Source: SZAS-79 sp965279075
GTDB taxonomy: Bacteria > Pseudomonadota > Gammaproteobacteria > Burkholderiales > SG8-39
DNA: 64,000 bases
Reading direction: 5' to 3'
Assembly (NCBI GenBank): GCA_965279075.1
Contig: CBDIHI010000006.1
Coordinates: forward strand, 219,645 to 283,644
Part shown: positions 9,029 through 15,418 of the stretch, piece after piece
Layout of the letters: each line of letters begins with the position of its first letter
Numbering within the stretch: position 1 is the stretch's first letter
The notes under the pieces: generated by a model
Seen by the model: the letters and a program-made list of their open reading frames with translations, nothing else
Database searches by the model: none
Told to the model about the DNA's origin: nothing
Program-made: the position numbers and the translations under genes

Positions 9029-9370
9029 AGATTTAAGGGTGAAAGTCTAGGCGGGGAGCGGCTTCCAAGGAAATTTGCATTCTGTTTTTAGAAAAGACCA
9101 GAAAGTACGCCCCTTGTCTAAACCGGACACTTCGGGTAGCGGCTTCCGCGAATAACATGTATTTTTAGTGCCGCAATGGCGCTAATGCATTGATCCAATT
9201 TGAAGATGCCAGAGCCTGTTACAACTCTACGGAACGCAAACCCGTATTCGGGCGAATAACAGAAATAATTGCGGAAGAAAGTGGCCTAAGTCATTGGCCC
9301 TAAAAGAAGGATGGTGAGATGAGGTACAAACGTACGGAATGCGTCCCCCACTATCACCGACATACTTCAC
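9029..9370. other. Gene-free edge of the cassette island
   Basis: No complete gene is visible here. Base composition drops clearly below that of the flanking genes. A short open stretch at about 9169-9303 (ending in TAA) could be the tail of a lost gene, but it has no start and no recognisable family. Two imperfect copies of an AGCGGCTTCC-containing segment lie near 9056 and 9137. The region probably marks the worn upstream boundary of the cassette array. Confidence 0.45.
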
Positions 9371-9377
9371 GTTGGGC
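9324..9377 (+). repeat. Degenerate attC-like site with intact right core site
   Basis: The right end GTTGGGC at 9371-9377 fits the integron core GTTRRRY, and the preceding CATACTTCAC resembles the spacer before the core of the next site. The left half (around GTACAAAC at 9324) matches the RYYYAAC box poorly. It could be a worn attC that closed a lost upstream cassette. Confidence 0.4.
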
Positions 9378-9391
9378 ATGGGCGAGAACGC

Positions 9392-10225
9392 ATGTTTGAT
9401 GCAATCCGCAAGGGTCTAGCTGACTCCTTTAAACACAAGCCAATTGAAGGGGCCGTCTGCGTCGCTTGCGGGCGCAAGGGAGTTCCATTCGCTCTTCATG
9501 TGCTTGAGTTCTATCACTCAGACGGTATCGCCACTCCGTCCTATTTGGTTCCTATGTCGCAAAGCCGTGGCACCACTCGCGGCTCAGTTCCTCTTTGTGA
9601 CACCTGCTGTCCAGCGTGTAATAGCTGCTTCCTGCCTATTGCCACTCCGTGGGTCAAGAAAATACTGACCGCACTAAATTCCCAACACAAGGGTATTACC
9701 TTTGTCGTTGGAAATGGTTTCTGTCGTCATGTCCACGTTGTTAAAGACCTGATGTCTTTGTTTCGCTCTAAAGCACTCGCCGGCATCAATTCCCCGGTAT
9801 CACTCAAATCGCCAGAGCCTGAAGACCATCGATGGAGGAACGAAGAGTTGGCTATCTACTTCAGAGCACAACCGAAAGATCCGATATGGGGAGCACTCAC
9901 AGAACAAAAGGCAGAAGTTGTCCAACAAGGCTTCCTAGAAATTGTGCGACGGACAAATCTTGATAAACACAGCGACACGAACACATTACCGTCAGATGTC
10001 ATTGACACGATTTGCGACATAGCGAATGAAGTGGGGAAACAAAACGACTTAAATCCTGCATTCGTCATTCTCCTTGCGCATCAGTACGTAGATGCCGACC
10101 AAGTAATGCGGCAACTCCATAAAAGACGCTGGGTCGCCTCGATGGTTTCCCGTTCAGACTTCGCCCCACCAGCAGAGTCATACATGAAATACATCAAGTC
10201 CACATATTTCTCTGGTCGTGAATAA
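9392..10225 (+). CDS. Hypothetical cassette protein with Cys-rich N-terminal zinc-binding-like region
   Basis: A 277-residue protein I do not recognise. The N-terminal third holds CVAC (Cys23, Cys26) and then CDTCCPACNSC (Cys69 to Cys79), which would suit a treble-clef or zinc-ribbon fold. The rest is predicted soluble and mixed helical, with no signal peptide. Codon use is far less GC-biased than the surrounding chromosome, indicating foreign origin. It fills cassette one, starting 14 bases after the right core site and ending five bases before the next attC left box. A nucleic-acid-binding or defence role is possible but not shown. Confidence 0.7.
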   Translation: MFDAIRKGLADSFKHKPIEGAVCVACGRKGVPFALHVLEFYHSDGIATPSYLVPMSQSRGTTRGSVPLCDTCCPACNSCFLPIATPWVKKILTALNSQHKGITFVVGNGFCRHVHVVKDLMSLFRSKALAGINSPVSLKSPEPEDHRWRNEELAIYFRAQPKDPIWGALTEQKAEVVQQGFLEIVRRTNLDKHSDTNTLPSDVIDTICDIANEVGKQNDLNPAFVILLAHQYVDADQVMRQLHKRRWVASMVSRSDFAPPAESYMKYIKSTYFSGRE

Positions 10226-10230
10226 CCCAT

Positions 10231-10300
10231 GCCCAACCCGGCAGTCCACACGGACGCTGCGCGATAATGCCGCGCAGCGCTGGTTACTTCCACGTTGGGC
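10231..10300 (+). repeat. attC recombination site 1
   Basis: Left box GCCCAAC (10231-10237) and right box GTTGGGC (10294-10300) are perfect reverse complements. Between them CGCTGCGCG and CGCGCAGCG form a 9-bp stem around a short loop. The length of 70 bases is within the usual attC range. Confidence 0.85.
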
Positions 10301-10336
10301 TGCATAGGAAGGTTCTCACTTCACAGGTGCGCACTG

Positions 10337-10657
10337 ATGACCATAAACATCAACAATCTCACTGAGGCGGAACTGGTCGATCTCAACAACCGGATTGTCG
10401 AGCGATTGCGGTTTCTGCATCAAGCACGCGCGCATTCGAGAATGCTCGACTTCAAAATTGGTGATCGTGTCTCATTTCAGCCAGACGGCGGCCCATTGTT
10501 GGTTGGCGTTCTCACCCGGTACAACAAGAAAACGGTCACCGTCATCACCGAAGGTGGCGAACGCTGGAACGTTGCCCCCGGTCTGCTGCGTCGCATTGTG
10601 GAATCGGGTAGCGCAAGCGCTCAGAATCCAAATGTGGTTCCTCTTCGCAAAGGGTAG
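10337..10657 (+). CDS. Hypothetical cassette protein with KOW/SH3-like segment
   Basis: A 106-residue soluble protein. The N-terminal half is helical (LTEAELVDLNNRIVERLRFL), and the middle reads DFKIGDRVSFQPDG then VLTRYNKKTVTVITEGGERW, a beta-rich pattern resembling a KOW or SH3-like barrel that binds RNA or protein. It fills cassette two between the attC sites at 10231-10300 and 10670-10732. The ATG at 10337 starts 37 bases after the right core box. Function unknown. Confidence 0.7.
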   Translation: MTININNLTEAELVDLNNRIVERLRFLHQARAHSRMLDFKIGDRVSFQPDGGPLLVGVLTRYNKKTVTVITEGGERWNVAPGLLRRIVESGSASAQNPNVVPLRKG

Positions 10658-10669
10658 GCGCGAAATGCA

Positions 10670-10732
10670 GCCCAACCCGGCAACGCACCGGACGCGCCGC
10701 GCACACCGTGCGGCAAAACCGGGACGTTATGC
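10670..10732 (+). repeat. attC recombination site 2
   Basis: Left box GCCCAAC (10670-10676) matches the start of its own cassette (TTGGGC at 10295). The right box GTTATGC (10726-10732) departs by one base from GTTRRRY. The internal sequence CCGGACGCG and a GC-rich hairpin with a bulge match site 1 in layout. Length 63 bases. Confidence 0.8.
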
Positions 10733-10784
10733 CGCAAAATTCGGGCGCCCTGCGCGTATGTGGCGTCCTTGATATGCTGGCGCG

Positions 10785-10973
10785 ATGAAGGTCAGTGAAA
10801 TACTGCGAATGCTTGCTGACGATGGCTGGGGTCTCGTGGCTACCAAGGGCAGTCACCGCCAATTCAAGCATGCCTCAAAGTCTGGCCGTGTAACCGTGCC
10901 CGGGAAGCCGAGTGACGACTTGGCACCTGGCACGCTGAACAGTATCCTGAAACAGTCGGGTCTCAAGAAGTGA
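10785..10973 (+). CDS. hicA: HicA-family mRNA interferase toxin
   Basis: A 62-residue protein covering the whole HicA (YcfA-like) double-stranded RNA-binding fold: KVSEILRMLADDGWGLVATK, then GSHRQFKHASKSGRVTVPGK with the catalytic histidine in the GSHRQF motif, and a C-terminal LNSILKQSGL helix. HicA toxins cleave mRNA and tmRNA. It precedes hicB by seven bases, the usual order for this family. Both genes lie in one gene cassette, so the pair can move as a unit and would penalise loss of the array. Confidence 0.9.
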   Translation: MKVSEILRMLADDGWGLVATKGSHRQFKHASKSGRVTVPGKPSDDLAPGTLNSILKQSGLKK

Positions 10974-10980
10974 GGTTCAA

Positions 10981-11193
10981 ATGCGCTACGCCATCGTGAT
11001 CGAAAAGGCCGAAAGCAATTATTCGGCATACGTGCCGGATCTTCCCGGGTGTGTGGCCACGGGCGCCACCGTGGAGGAAGCTGAGGAACAGATCCGTGAG
11101 GCAATCGAATTCCATCTCGAAGGCATGCGCGAGGATGGAATTGCTATTCCCCTGCCGGCAAGCCGCGTCGAGTACGTCGATATTGCGGCATAA
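10981..11193 (+). CDS. hicB: HicB-family antitoxin
   Basis: A 70-residue protein with the HicB partial RNase H fold: MRYAIVIEKAESNYSAYVPD, then LPGCVATGATVEEAEEQIRE. HicB binds and blocks HicA. This copy ends soon after the core fold and has no clear C-terminal helix-turn-helix or ribbon domain, so it may rely on another mode of autoregulation. The TAA stop lies within the left box of attC site 3, an economical fit of gene and recombination site. Confidence 0.88.
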   Translation: MRYAIVIEKAESNYSAYVPDLPGCVATGATVEEAEEQIREAIEFHLEGMREDGIAIPLPASRVEYVDIAA

Positions 11194-11274
11194 CCCGGCA
11201 ACGCGCCGGACGCGCGGCGGGCGCCGCCCGGTGCATGCGCCAGTGCGCGCGCGCCGGTGGTTTCCACGTTGGAC
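11188..11274 (+). repeat. attC recombination site 3
   Basis: Left box GCATAAC (11188-11194) overlaps the hicB stop and is the exact reverse complement of GTTATGC at the beginning of the same cassette (10726-10732). The right box is GTTGGAC (11268-11274). The CCGGCAACGCGCCGGACGCG stretch is nearly the same as in site 2. Length 87 bases. Confidence 0.82.
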
Positions 11275-11283
11275 CTCGCCAGA

Positions 11284-11649
11284 ATGACCCCCTTGGAAGT
11301 CTTTGCGGCACAACCGGCGGGCTTGAAGGTCTGGCTGCTGTGGCTGTTCTCAATTAACGCGGCAAGCATCCTGTTCGTTCGGCGCCTCGAAGCCCGGTGG
11401 GTCGTCAGCGCAATGGCGCTGAATCTCCTGAGCATGATGGCGCTCCTCAAACTGTATGGAGGTGGCCACCACATGAGCTTGCCGCACGTTGTCCTGTGGA
11501 CACCGTTACTAGTATTTCTCGCGCTTAGGGCGCAGCTGATCGCACATCAGTCCCGCGTCTATGCCACCTGGGCGGCACTTCTGTTTTGCTCCAATGCCAC
11601 TTCGCTTGCCCTCGACTACTTGAACCTCGCCAAATGGGCCTTTGCGTGA
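11284..11649 (+). CDS. Hypothetical cassette membrane protein
   Basis: A 121-residue protein with about four hydrophobic segments (around residues 16-32, 39-56, 67-84 and 91-112), so probably an inner-membrane protein. No family is recognised. ATG at 11284 is preferred to a GTG at 11257, which would lie inside the attC site. It fills the cassette 11269-11722. Small membrane proteins are common in cassette arrays, mostly without known function. Confidence 0.65.
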   Translation: MTPLEVFAAQPAGLKVWLLWLFSINAASILFVRRLEARWVVSAMALNLLSMMALLKLYGGGHHMSLPHVVLWTPLLVFLALRAQLIAHQSRVYATWAALLFCSNATSLALDYLNLAKWAFA

Positions 11650-11656
11650 AGGCGTG

Positions 11657-11728
11657 GTCCAACAACGGGTTCCATCGGACGGTCCTCGCGCTACGCGCTC
11701 GGCCTGCCGCTGAACCCGGACGTTGGGC
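11657..11728 (+). repeat. attC recombination site 4
   Basis: Left box GTCCAAC (11657-11663) is the exact reverse complement of GTTGGAC that opens this cassette (11268-11274). The right box is GTTGGGC (11722-11728). Internal GC-rich segments can pair. Length 72 bases. The internal sequence differs more from sites 1-3 than they do from each other. Confidence 0.78.
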
Positions 11729-11770
11729 TCGTAGACCTGTTGCTTCTAAAAAACCAGAAAGGAGAAATTG

Positions 11771-12151
11771 ATGCACAAGCCATCTTCCATACTTTTTCTC
11801 ATGGCCCTGTCCGCGTCTGCTTCGGCGGGCACGCCGCTAAGCGGGGAGCAGATTAAACAGCTCGTTTCAGGCAATACGGTAGCCCTCTACTCGCACGCCA
11901 GGAGCCAAAACTACACGATCCACTATGCTACCGATGGATCAGCCGCTTCCCGCGATGATAGCGATGGCAAGATTGTTAAAGGAACCTGGCGCATCATCGA
12001 TTCGAGTAAATGGTGCAACCATTGGACTGGGGCTGCAGAACGCTGTGGACAGGTCATTGACAATGGCGACGGCACTTACAATCGTATGGAAAGTGGGAGT
12101 CTGCGCTCGGTCTGGAAGAAGATTTATCCAGGCAACACCATCTCAAAATAG
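11771..12151 (+). CDS. Small secreted protein of unknown function
   Basis: A 126-residue protein with a signal peptide (MHKPSSILFLMALSASASAG, cleavage likely after the ASASA stretch). The mature part has a KGTWRI strand followed by KWCNHW and ERCGQVIDNGDGTY, with two cysteines that could form a disulfide. The pattern resembles small periplasmic proteins of the DUF995 type, but I hold that loosely. A strong AAAGGAG ribosome site six bases before ATG 11771 sets the start. It is the first gene of the last cassette. Confidence 0.7.
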   Translation: MHKPSSILFLMALSASASAGTPLSGEQIKQLVSGNTVALYSHARSQNYTIHYATDGSAASRDDSDGKIVKGTWRIIDSSKWCNHWTGAAERCGQVIDNGDGTYNRMESGSLRSVWKKIYPGNTISK

Positions 12152-12303
12152 GAATCTCGGCAATAAGTGATATCCAGTCCGCATTCGAATGGTACGAAAG
12201 GCAGCGACGCGGTCTTGGTGAGCAATACCTGGGCGCCTTGCGGGAGAAACTGGAATTCGTCCGCGAGCACCCGCAGGCAAGTCCCGCGAACCTCATCCGA
12301 TAA
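12151..12303 (+). pseudogene. Remnant of a ParE/RelE-type toxin gene
   Basis: An open stretch without a start codon encodes 50 residues ending in TAA. The segment AFEWYERQRRGLGEQYLGAL followed by REKLEFVREHPQ matches the helical N-terminal half of ParE/RelE toxins (family pattern WYE-QRPGLGE-FL). The beta-sheet core and C-terminus of the toxin are missing, as is the initial strand. It directly abuts the secreted-protein gene in another frame. No antitoxin gene is present. I take it for a decayed toxin gene in the last cassette. Confidence 0.65.
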
Positions 12304-12316
12304 AGTAGGCGCCTCG

Positions 12317-12330
12317 GCCTAACGCCCAAC
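12317..12330 (+). repeat. Truncated attC: tandem left boxes without a right box
   Basis: GCCTAAC (12317-12323) and GCCCAAC (12324-12330) are consecutive RYYYAAC boxes; the second is the reverse complement of the TTGGGC start of this cassette. No GTTRRRY box follows before the chromosomal gene at 12372, so the site appears cut off, which would end the array here. Confidence 0.5.
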
Positions 12331-12371
12331 TCGAGGCGAGCCAAGCACCGTAAGCGCCTCCAGGGAAAAAC

Positions 12372-12959
12372 ATGCACGCCGCACTGCAAAGCAACCAGTT
12401 CTTCGTAAAAGAGCAGGTCGGCCTCCTCAAGGCGTCGAACAGCTACGACATCTTCGACCCGGCCACCGGCACGAAGGTCATGGAATGCCGCGAGCCGAAC
12501 CTCGGCATGCTGGCGAGCCTGTTCCGCTTCACGGACTTCAAGCGCATGACGCCCTTCGAGCTGGAGGTGCGCGCCAGCGACGGCCAGAAGGTGCTGACGG
12601 TGAAGCGGGGGTTCTCGCTGTTCCTCTCCAAGGTCGACGTGCTCGACGAAACGGGCCGCCGGGTAGGCGGGTTCCAGCAGAGGTTCTTCTCGATCGGCGG
12701 GAAGTTCGACGTGCTGTATTCGAACGACCGCGTGGCCTGCACGCTGCAGGGAACCTGGACGAGCTGGGACTTCCGCTTCATGGACGGGCAGGTGGAGCTG
12801 GCAAGGGTCTCGAAGGAGTGGGCGGGCCTCGGCAAGGAGCTGTTCACCTCGGCGGACAACTACGTGCTCTCGGTGAACAGCGTCCTGGCGCCGGATAACC
12901 CCGTGCGCATCCTCGTCCTCGCGGCGGTGATGTGCATAGACATGGTGCTGAAGGAGTAG
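12372..12959 (+). CDS. Phospholipid scramblase / LURP-one-like protein
   Basis: A 195-residue protein with a tubby-like beta-barrel pattern: NQFFVKEQVGLLKASNSYDI at the start, repeated strands in the middle (TVKRGFSLFLSKVDVLDETG, GGFQQRFFSIGGKFDV) and a hydrophobic C-terminal helix (VRILVLAAVMCIDMVL). Bacterial members of the scramblase/LURP-one family have no settled role. GC-rich codon use returns at this gene, placing it outside the cassette island. It lies two bases before the serine hydrolase gene, suggesting co-transcription. Confidence 0.75.
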   Translation: MHAALQSNQFFVKEQVGLLKASNSYDIFDPATGTKVMECREPNLGMLASLFRFTDFKRMTPFELEVRASDGQKVLTVKRGFSLFLSKVDVLDETGRRVGGFQQRFFSIGGKFDVLYSNDRVACTLQGTWTSWDFRFMDGQVELARVSKEWAGLGKELFTSADNYVLSVNSVLAPDNPVRILVLAAVMCIDMVLKE

Positions 12960-12961
12960 GG

Positions 12962-14206
12962 ATGCGCAAAGCCTTCGCAGGGTTCGCGGCGGCGCTGCTG
13001 CTGGCGGGCCTCGCCTACGCCGACCCCGACGAGGACCGCCTGGGCAAGTCGCAGGGCTACCCGGTCGGCAACGCGCAGTCCTGGTACCAGAACCCCTACC
13101 GCGTGGGCTCGTGGTCGGCGCTGGACCGCGTGCAGGGCGTGCAGGTCCGCAAGGTGGCGCGAGGCAAGGAGGTCACGCCGCTGCCGCGCATGGCGAACCC
13201 GCCACCCATCCGCTACCGGCACCGCAACGTCAGCTACACGCTGGAGCAATACACCGAGCACCAGCGCACGAACGGGCTCCTGGTGATCAAGGACGGCGAG
13301 ATCGTGGCCGAGCGCTACGGCTACGGCCGCACGGAAGACGCCAGGTTCATCTCGTTCTCGATGGCCAAGAGCGTCACGTCGCTGCTGGTCGGCAAGGCAC
13401 TCGAAGCAGGGAAGATAGGGTCGCTTGACGACCCGGCGGAGAAGTACGACAAGACCCTCGCCGGCAGCCCGTACGGGGCGACGTCGGTCCGCCACCTGCT
13501 GCGCATGAGTTCGGGCCTCGTGTTCACCGAACGCTACGACGGCAACGACGACATCTCGCGCCTTTCCCGCGCGCTGGCGGGCGCGCAGGGGGCGTGGTCG
13601 CCCATCGACGTGCTGCGCTCGGTCAAGGAGCGCCACTCCCCGCCGGGGGAGAAATTCACCTACGCGAGCGCGGAGACCGCGGTCCTCGGCCGCGTGCTGG
13701 CAGCGGCGACGGGCCGCACGGTCGCGGACCTCACGACCGAATGGCTGTGGCAGCCGATGGGCGCGGAGCAGGACGCGTTCTGGCGCGTGTCGGTGGACGG
13801 CAGCGAGCAGGCCCACGGCGGCTTCAACGCCACGCTGCGCGACTGGGGGCGGCTGGGGATGCTGCTCGCCCGGGACGGAAAGGTCGCTGGTAAGCAGGTG
13901 CTGCCGCTGGACTACCTGCTCGACGCCACCGACCCGGCCCGCCAGCCGCCGGCCTTCCGGCCGCGCGTGGCGACGCCGTTCTTCGGCTACGGCTACCAGT
14001 TCTGGCTTCTGCCGACGAAGGAGCGCACGTTCCTGATGCAGGGCATCCACGGGCAGTCGGTGTTCGTCCAGCCCGCGACGGGCATCGTGCTGGTGCTGGC
14101 CTCGGTCTGGGAGCAGGCGAGCGGCCGGCAGGATCCGCTGCCCTACGAAGAGCGCGGCGCGCTGTGGCGCGGCGTGCTGGAGTCGCTCGGGGGCCGGTCG
14201 AACTGA
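12962..14206 (+). CDS. Exported serine hydrolase, class C beta-lactamase fold
   Basis: A 414-residue protein with an N-terminal signal peptide (RKAFAGFAAALLLAGLAYA). The nucleophile motif SMAK (S-x-x-K) follows DARFISF, and a Y-A-S triad element occurs in GEKFTYASAETAV. The family includes esterases, D-amino-acid peptidases and beta-lactamases. It has the large-domain hallmarks but no clear penicillinase signature, so an esterase or peptidase role is more likely. ATG 12962 follows the scramblase-like gene by two bases. The next genes are on the opposite strand. Confidence 0.82.
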   Translation: MRKAFAGFAAALLLAGLAYADPDEDRLGKSQGYPVGNAQSWYQNPYRVGSWSALDRVQGVQVRKVARGKEVTPLPRMANPPPIRYRHRNVSYTLEQYTEHQRTNGLLVIKDGEIVAERYGYGRTEDARFISFSMAKSVTSLLVGKALEAGKIGSLDDPAEKYDKTLAGSPYGATSVRHLLRMSSGLVFTERYDGNDDISRLSRALAGAQGAWSPIDVLRSVKERHSPPGEKFTYASAETAVLGRVLAAATGRTVADLTTEWLWQPMGAEQDAFWRVSVDGSEQAHGGFNATLRDWGRLGMLLARDGKVAGKQVLPLDYLLDATDPARQPPAFRPRVATPFFGYGYQFWLLPTKERTFLMQGIHGQSVFVQPATGIVLVLASVWEQASGRQDPLPYEERGALWRGVLESLGGRSN

Positions 14207-14207
14207 C

Positions 14208-14639
14208 CTACTTCTTGTCCGCCAGGCGCACGCGCACCGTGCCGATGGCCTTGGCCACCAGCGACCCGTCCTCATTCCTGAGTTCGCCCTCGGCAAATAC
14301 GGTGTTGCGGCCGGGCTTGAGCACGCGGGCTTCCGCGACCATCCGGCCCTTGCCCACGCCAATGAACTGCATGGACAGGTCGATCGTGATGACGCCGACC
14401 GAGTCGGCGTGCTGGCTGCGCGCCGCCGTGCACAGCGCCACGTCCATGATCGACATGATCAGCCCGCCGTGCGCCGTGCCGAAACTGTTGGTGAACTCCG
14501 GCAGCACCTCGACCGACAGCGCCGCCGTGCCGTCGCCGATCGAGTCGACTTCGATGCCAAGGTGGCCGACGAAGGGGATCCTCTTCTGGAACTCGCGCGC
14601 GAACTCGGCGTTCTTTTCCTTGAGGTGCGCGGCGCTCAT
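14208..14639 (-). CDS. PaaI-type hotdog thioesterase
   Basis: A 143-residue single hotdog domain with the active segment NSFGTAHGGLIMSIMDVALC, typical of PaaI thioesterases that hydrolyse acyl-CoA (often aromatic or hydroxylated). The start ATG overlaps the stop of the upstream SDR gene by four bases, so both are translated together. A longer upstream start would lie wholly in the SDR gene. It is the third gene of an aldehyde dehydrogenase-SDR-thioesterase operon, where it may free CoA from a dead-end product. Confidence 0.85.
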   Translation of the reverse strand: MSAAHLKEKNAEFAREFQKRIPFVGHLGIEVDSIGDGTAALSVEVLPEFTNSFGTAHGGLIMSIMDVALCTAARSQHADSVGVITIDLSMQFIGVGKGRMVAEARVLKPGRNTVFAEGELRNEDGSLVAKAIGTVRVRLADKK

Positions 14640-15418
14640 ATGATCGTCGCGCCGCCGTCCACCGCGATGGCCTGGCCGGTGATGTGGCGCGAGGCCTCGG
14701 ACGCGAGCAGCACGGCGAGGCCCTTCAGGTCCTCGTCGTTGCCCAGGCGCCCGGTGGGCGTGGCCTGGCGCACCCACTGGCCGGCCGAATCCAGCGTGGC
14801 CTTGGTCATCCTGGAGGGGAAGAACCCCGGGCAGATCGCGTTCACGGTGATGCCGTGGCAGCCCCACTCGGTGGCGAGCTGGCGCGTGATCCCGACCACG
14901 CCGTGCTTGGTCGCGACGTAGGCCACGTTCTTCAGGAGGCGCATGTCGGTGGCCTGGATGCCGTTGACCGAGGCGATGTTGATGATGCGCCCCCACTGGG
15001 CGGGGATCATCGAGCGCTTGGCGAGGATCTGCGACAGCAGGAACATGCCGGACATGTTCAAGCTGACCAGCTTGTCCCAGGCCTCCATCGGGTGGTCCTC
15101 GGCCGGCGCGCCCCAGGTGGCGCCGGCGTTGTTGACGAGGATGTCGACCTTGCCGAACTTCGCGAGCAGCGCGGCGGCGAGCGGCTCCACATGGTCGCGC
15201 TTGCCGAGGTCGTTCACGTAGGCCGTGGCCCCGATGCCGAGCGCCTTGAGGTGCGCGACGGCCTCGTCGAGCTCGTCCTTCTTGCGCGCGGTGATGGCGA
15301 TCTTGGCGCCCATTTCGCCCAGGGCCTCGGCCATCTGCAGGCCGAGCCCGCGCGAGCCGCCGGTGACGACCGCGACGCGGCCGGTCAGGTCGAGCAGTTG
15401 TTTGACGCCCATGGTCAC
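14636..15418 (-). CDS. Short-chain dehydrogenase/reductase
   Basis: A 260-residue SDR with VVTGGSRGLGLQMAEALGEM for NAD(P) binding, the NNAGATWG strand and the catalytic YVATK pair with Ser in IASVNG. It resembles gluconate 5-dehydrogenase-like enzymes by overall layout, though the substrate is not determined. The start overlaps the end of the aldehyde dehydrogenase gene by four bases, and its stop overlaps the thioesterase start. ATG at 15418 or two codons later are both possible. Confidence 0.87.
   Translation of the reverse strand: MTMGVKQLLDLTGRVAVVTGGSRGLGLQMAEALGEMGAKIAITARKKDELDEAVAHLKALGIGATAYVNDLGKRDHVEPLAAALLAKFGKVDILVNNAGATWGAPAEDHPMEAWDKLVSLNMSGMFLLSQILAKRSMIPAQWGRIINIASVNGIQATDMRLLKNVAYVATKHGVVGITRQLATEWGCHGITVNAICPGFFPSRMTKATLDSAGQWVRQATPTGRLGNDEDLKGLAVLLASEASRHITGQAIAVDGGATII

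Larger units (their letters stand above)
9371..12330 (+). mobile_element. Integron gene-cassette array without integrase (CALIN)
   Basis: At least three clear attC sites (10231-10300, 10670-10732, 11188-11274) and a fourth (11657-11728) separate small, same-strand, less GC-rich genes. Each site opens with an RYYYAAC box and closes with a GTTRRRY-type box around an internal hairpin. For four cassettes the opening core bases are the exact reverse complement of the cassette's own left box, as required if each moved as one circle. No integrase gene is in the window, so this is a cluster of attC sites lacking an integron integrase. Cassettes run 9372-10294, 10295-10726, 10727-11268, 11269-11722 and 11723 to a truncated end near 12330. 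Confidence 0.82.

Noticed and set aside
9029..9391. Possible integrase gene or attI site at the array edge
   Set aside because: No tyrosine-recombinase-like frame is present on either strand, and no attI structure is recognisable, so only the absence of an integrase in this window can be stated.
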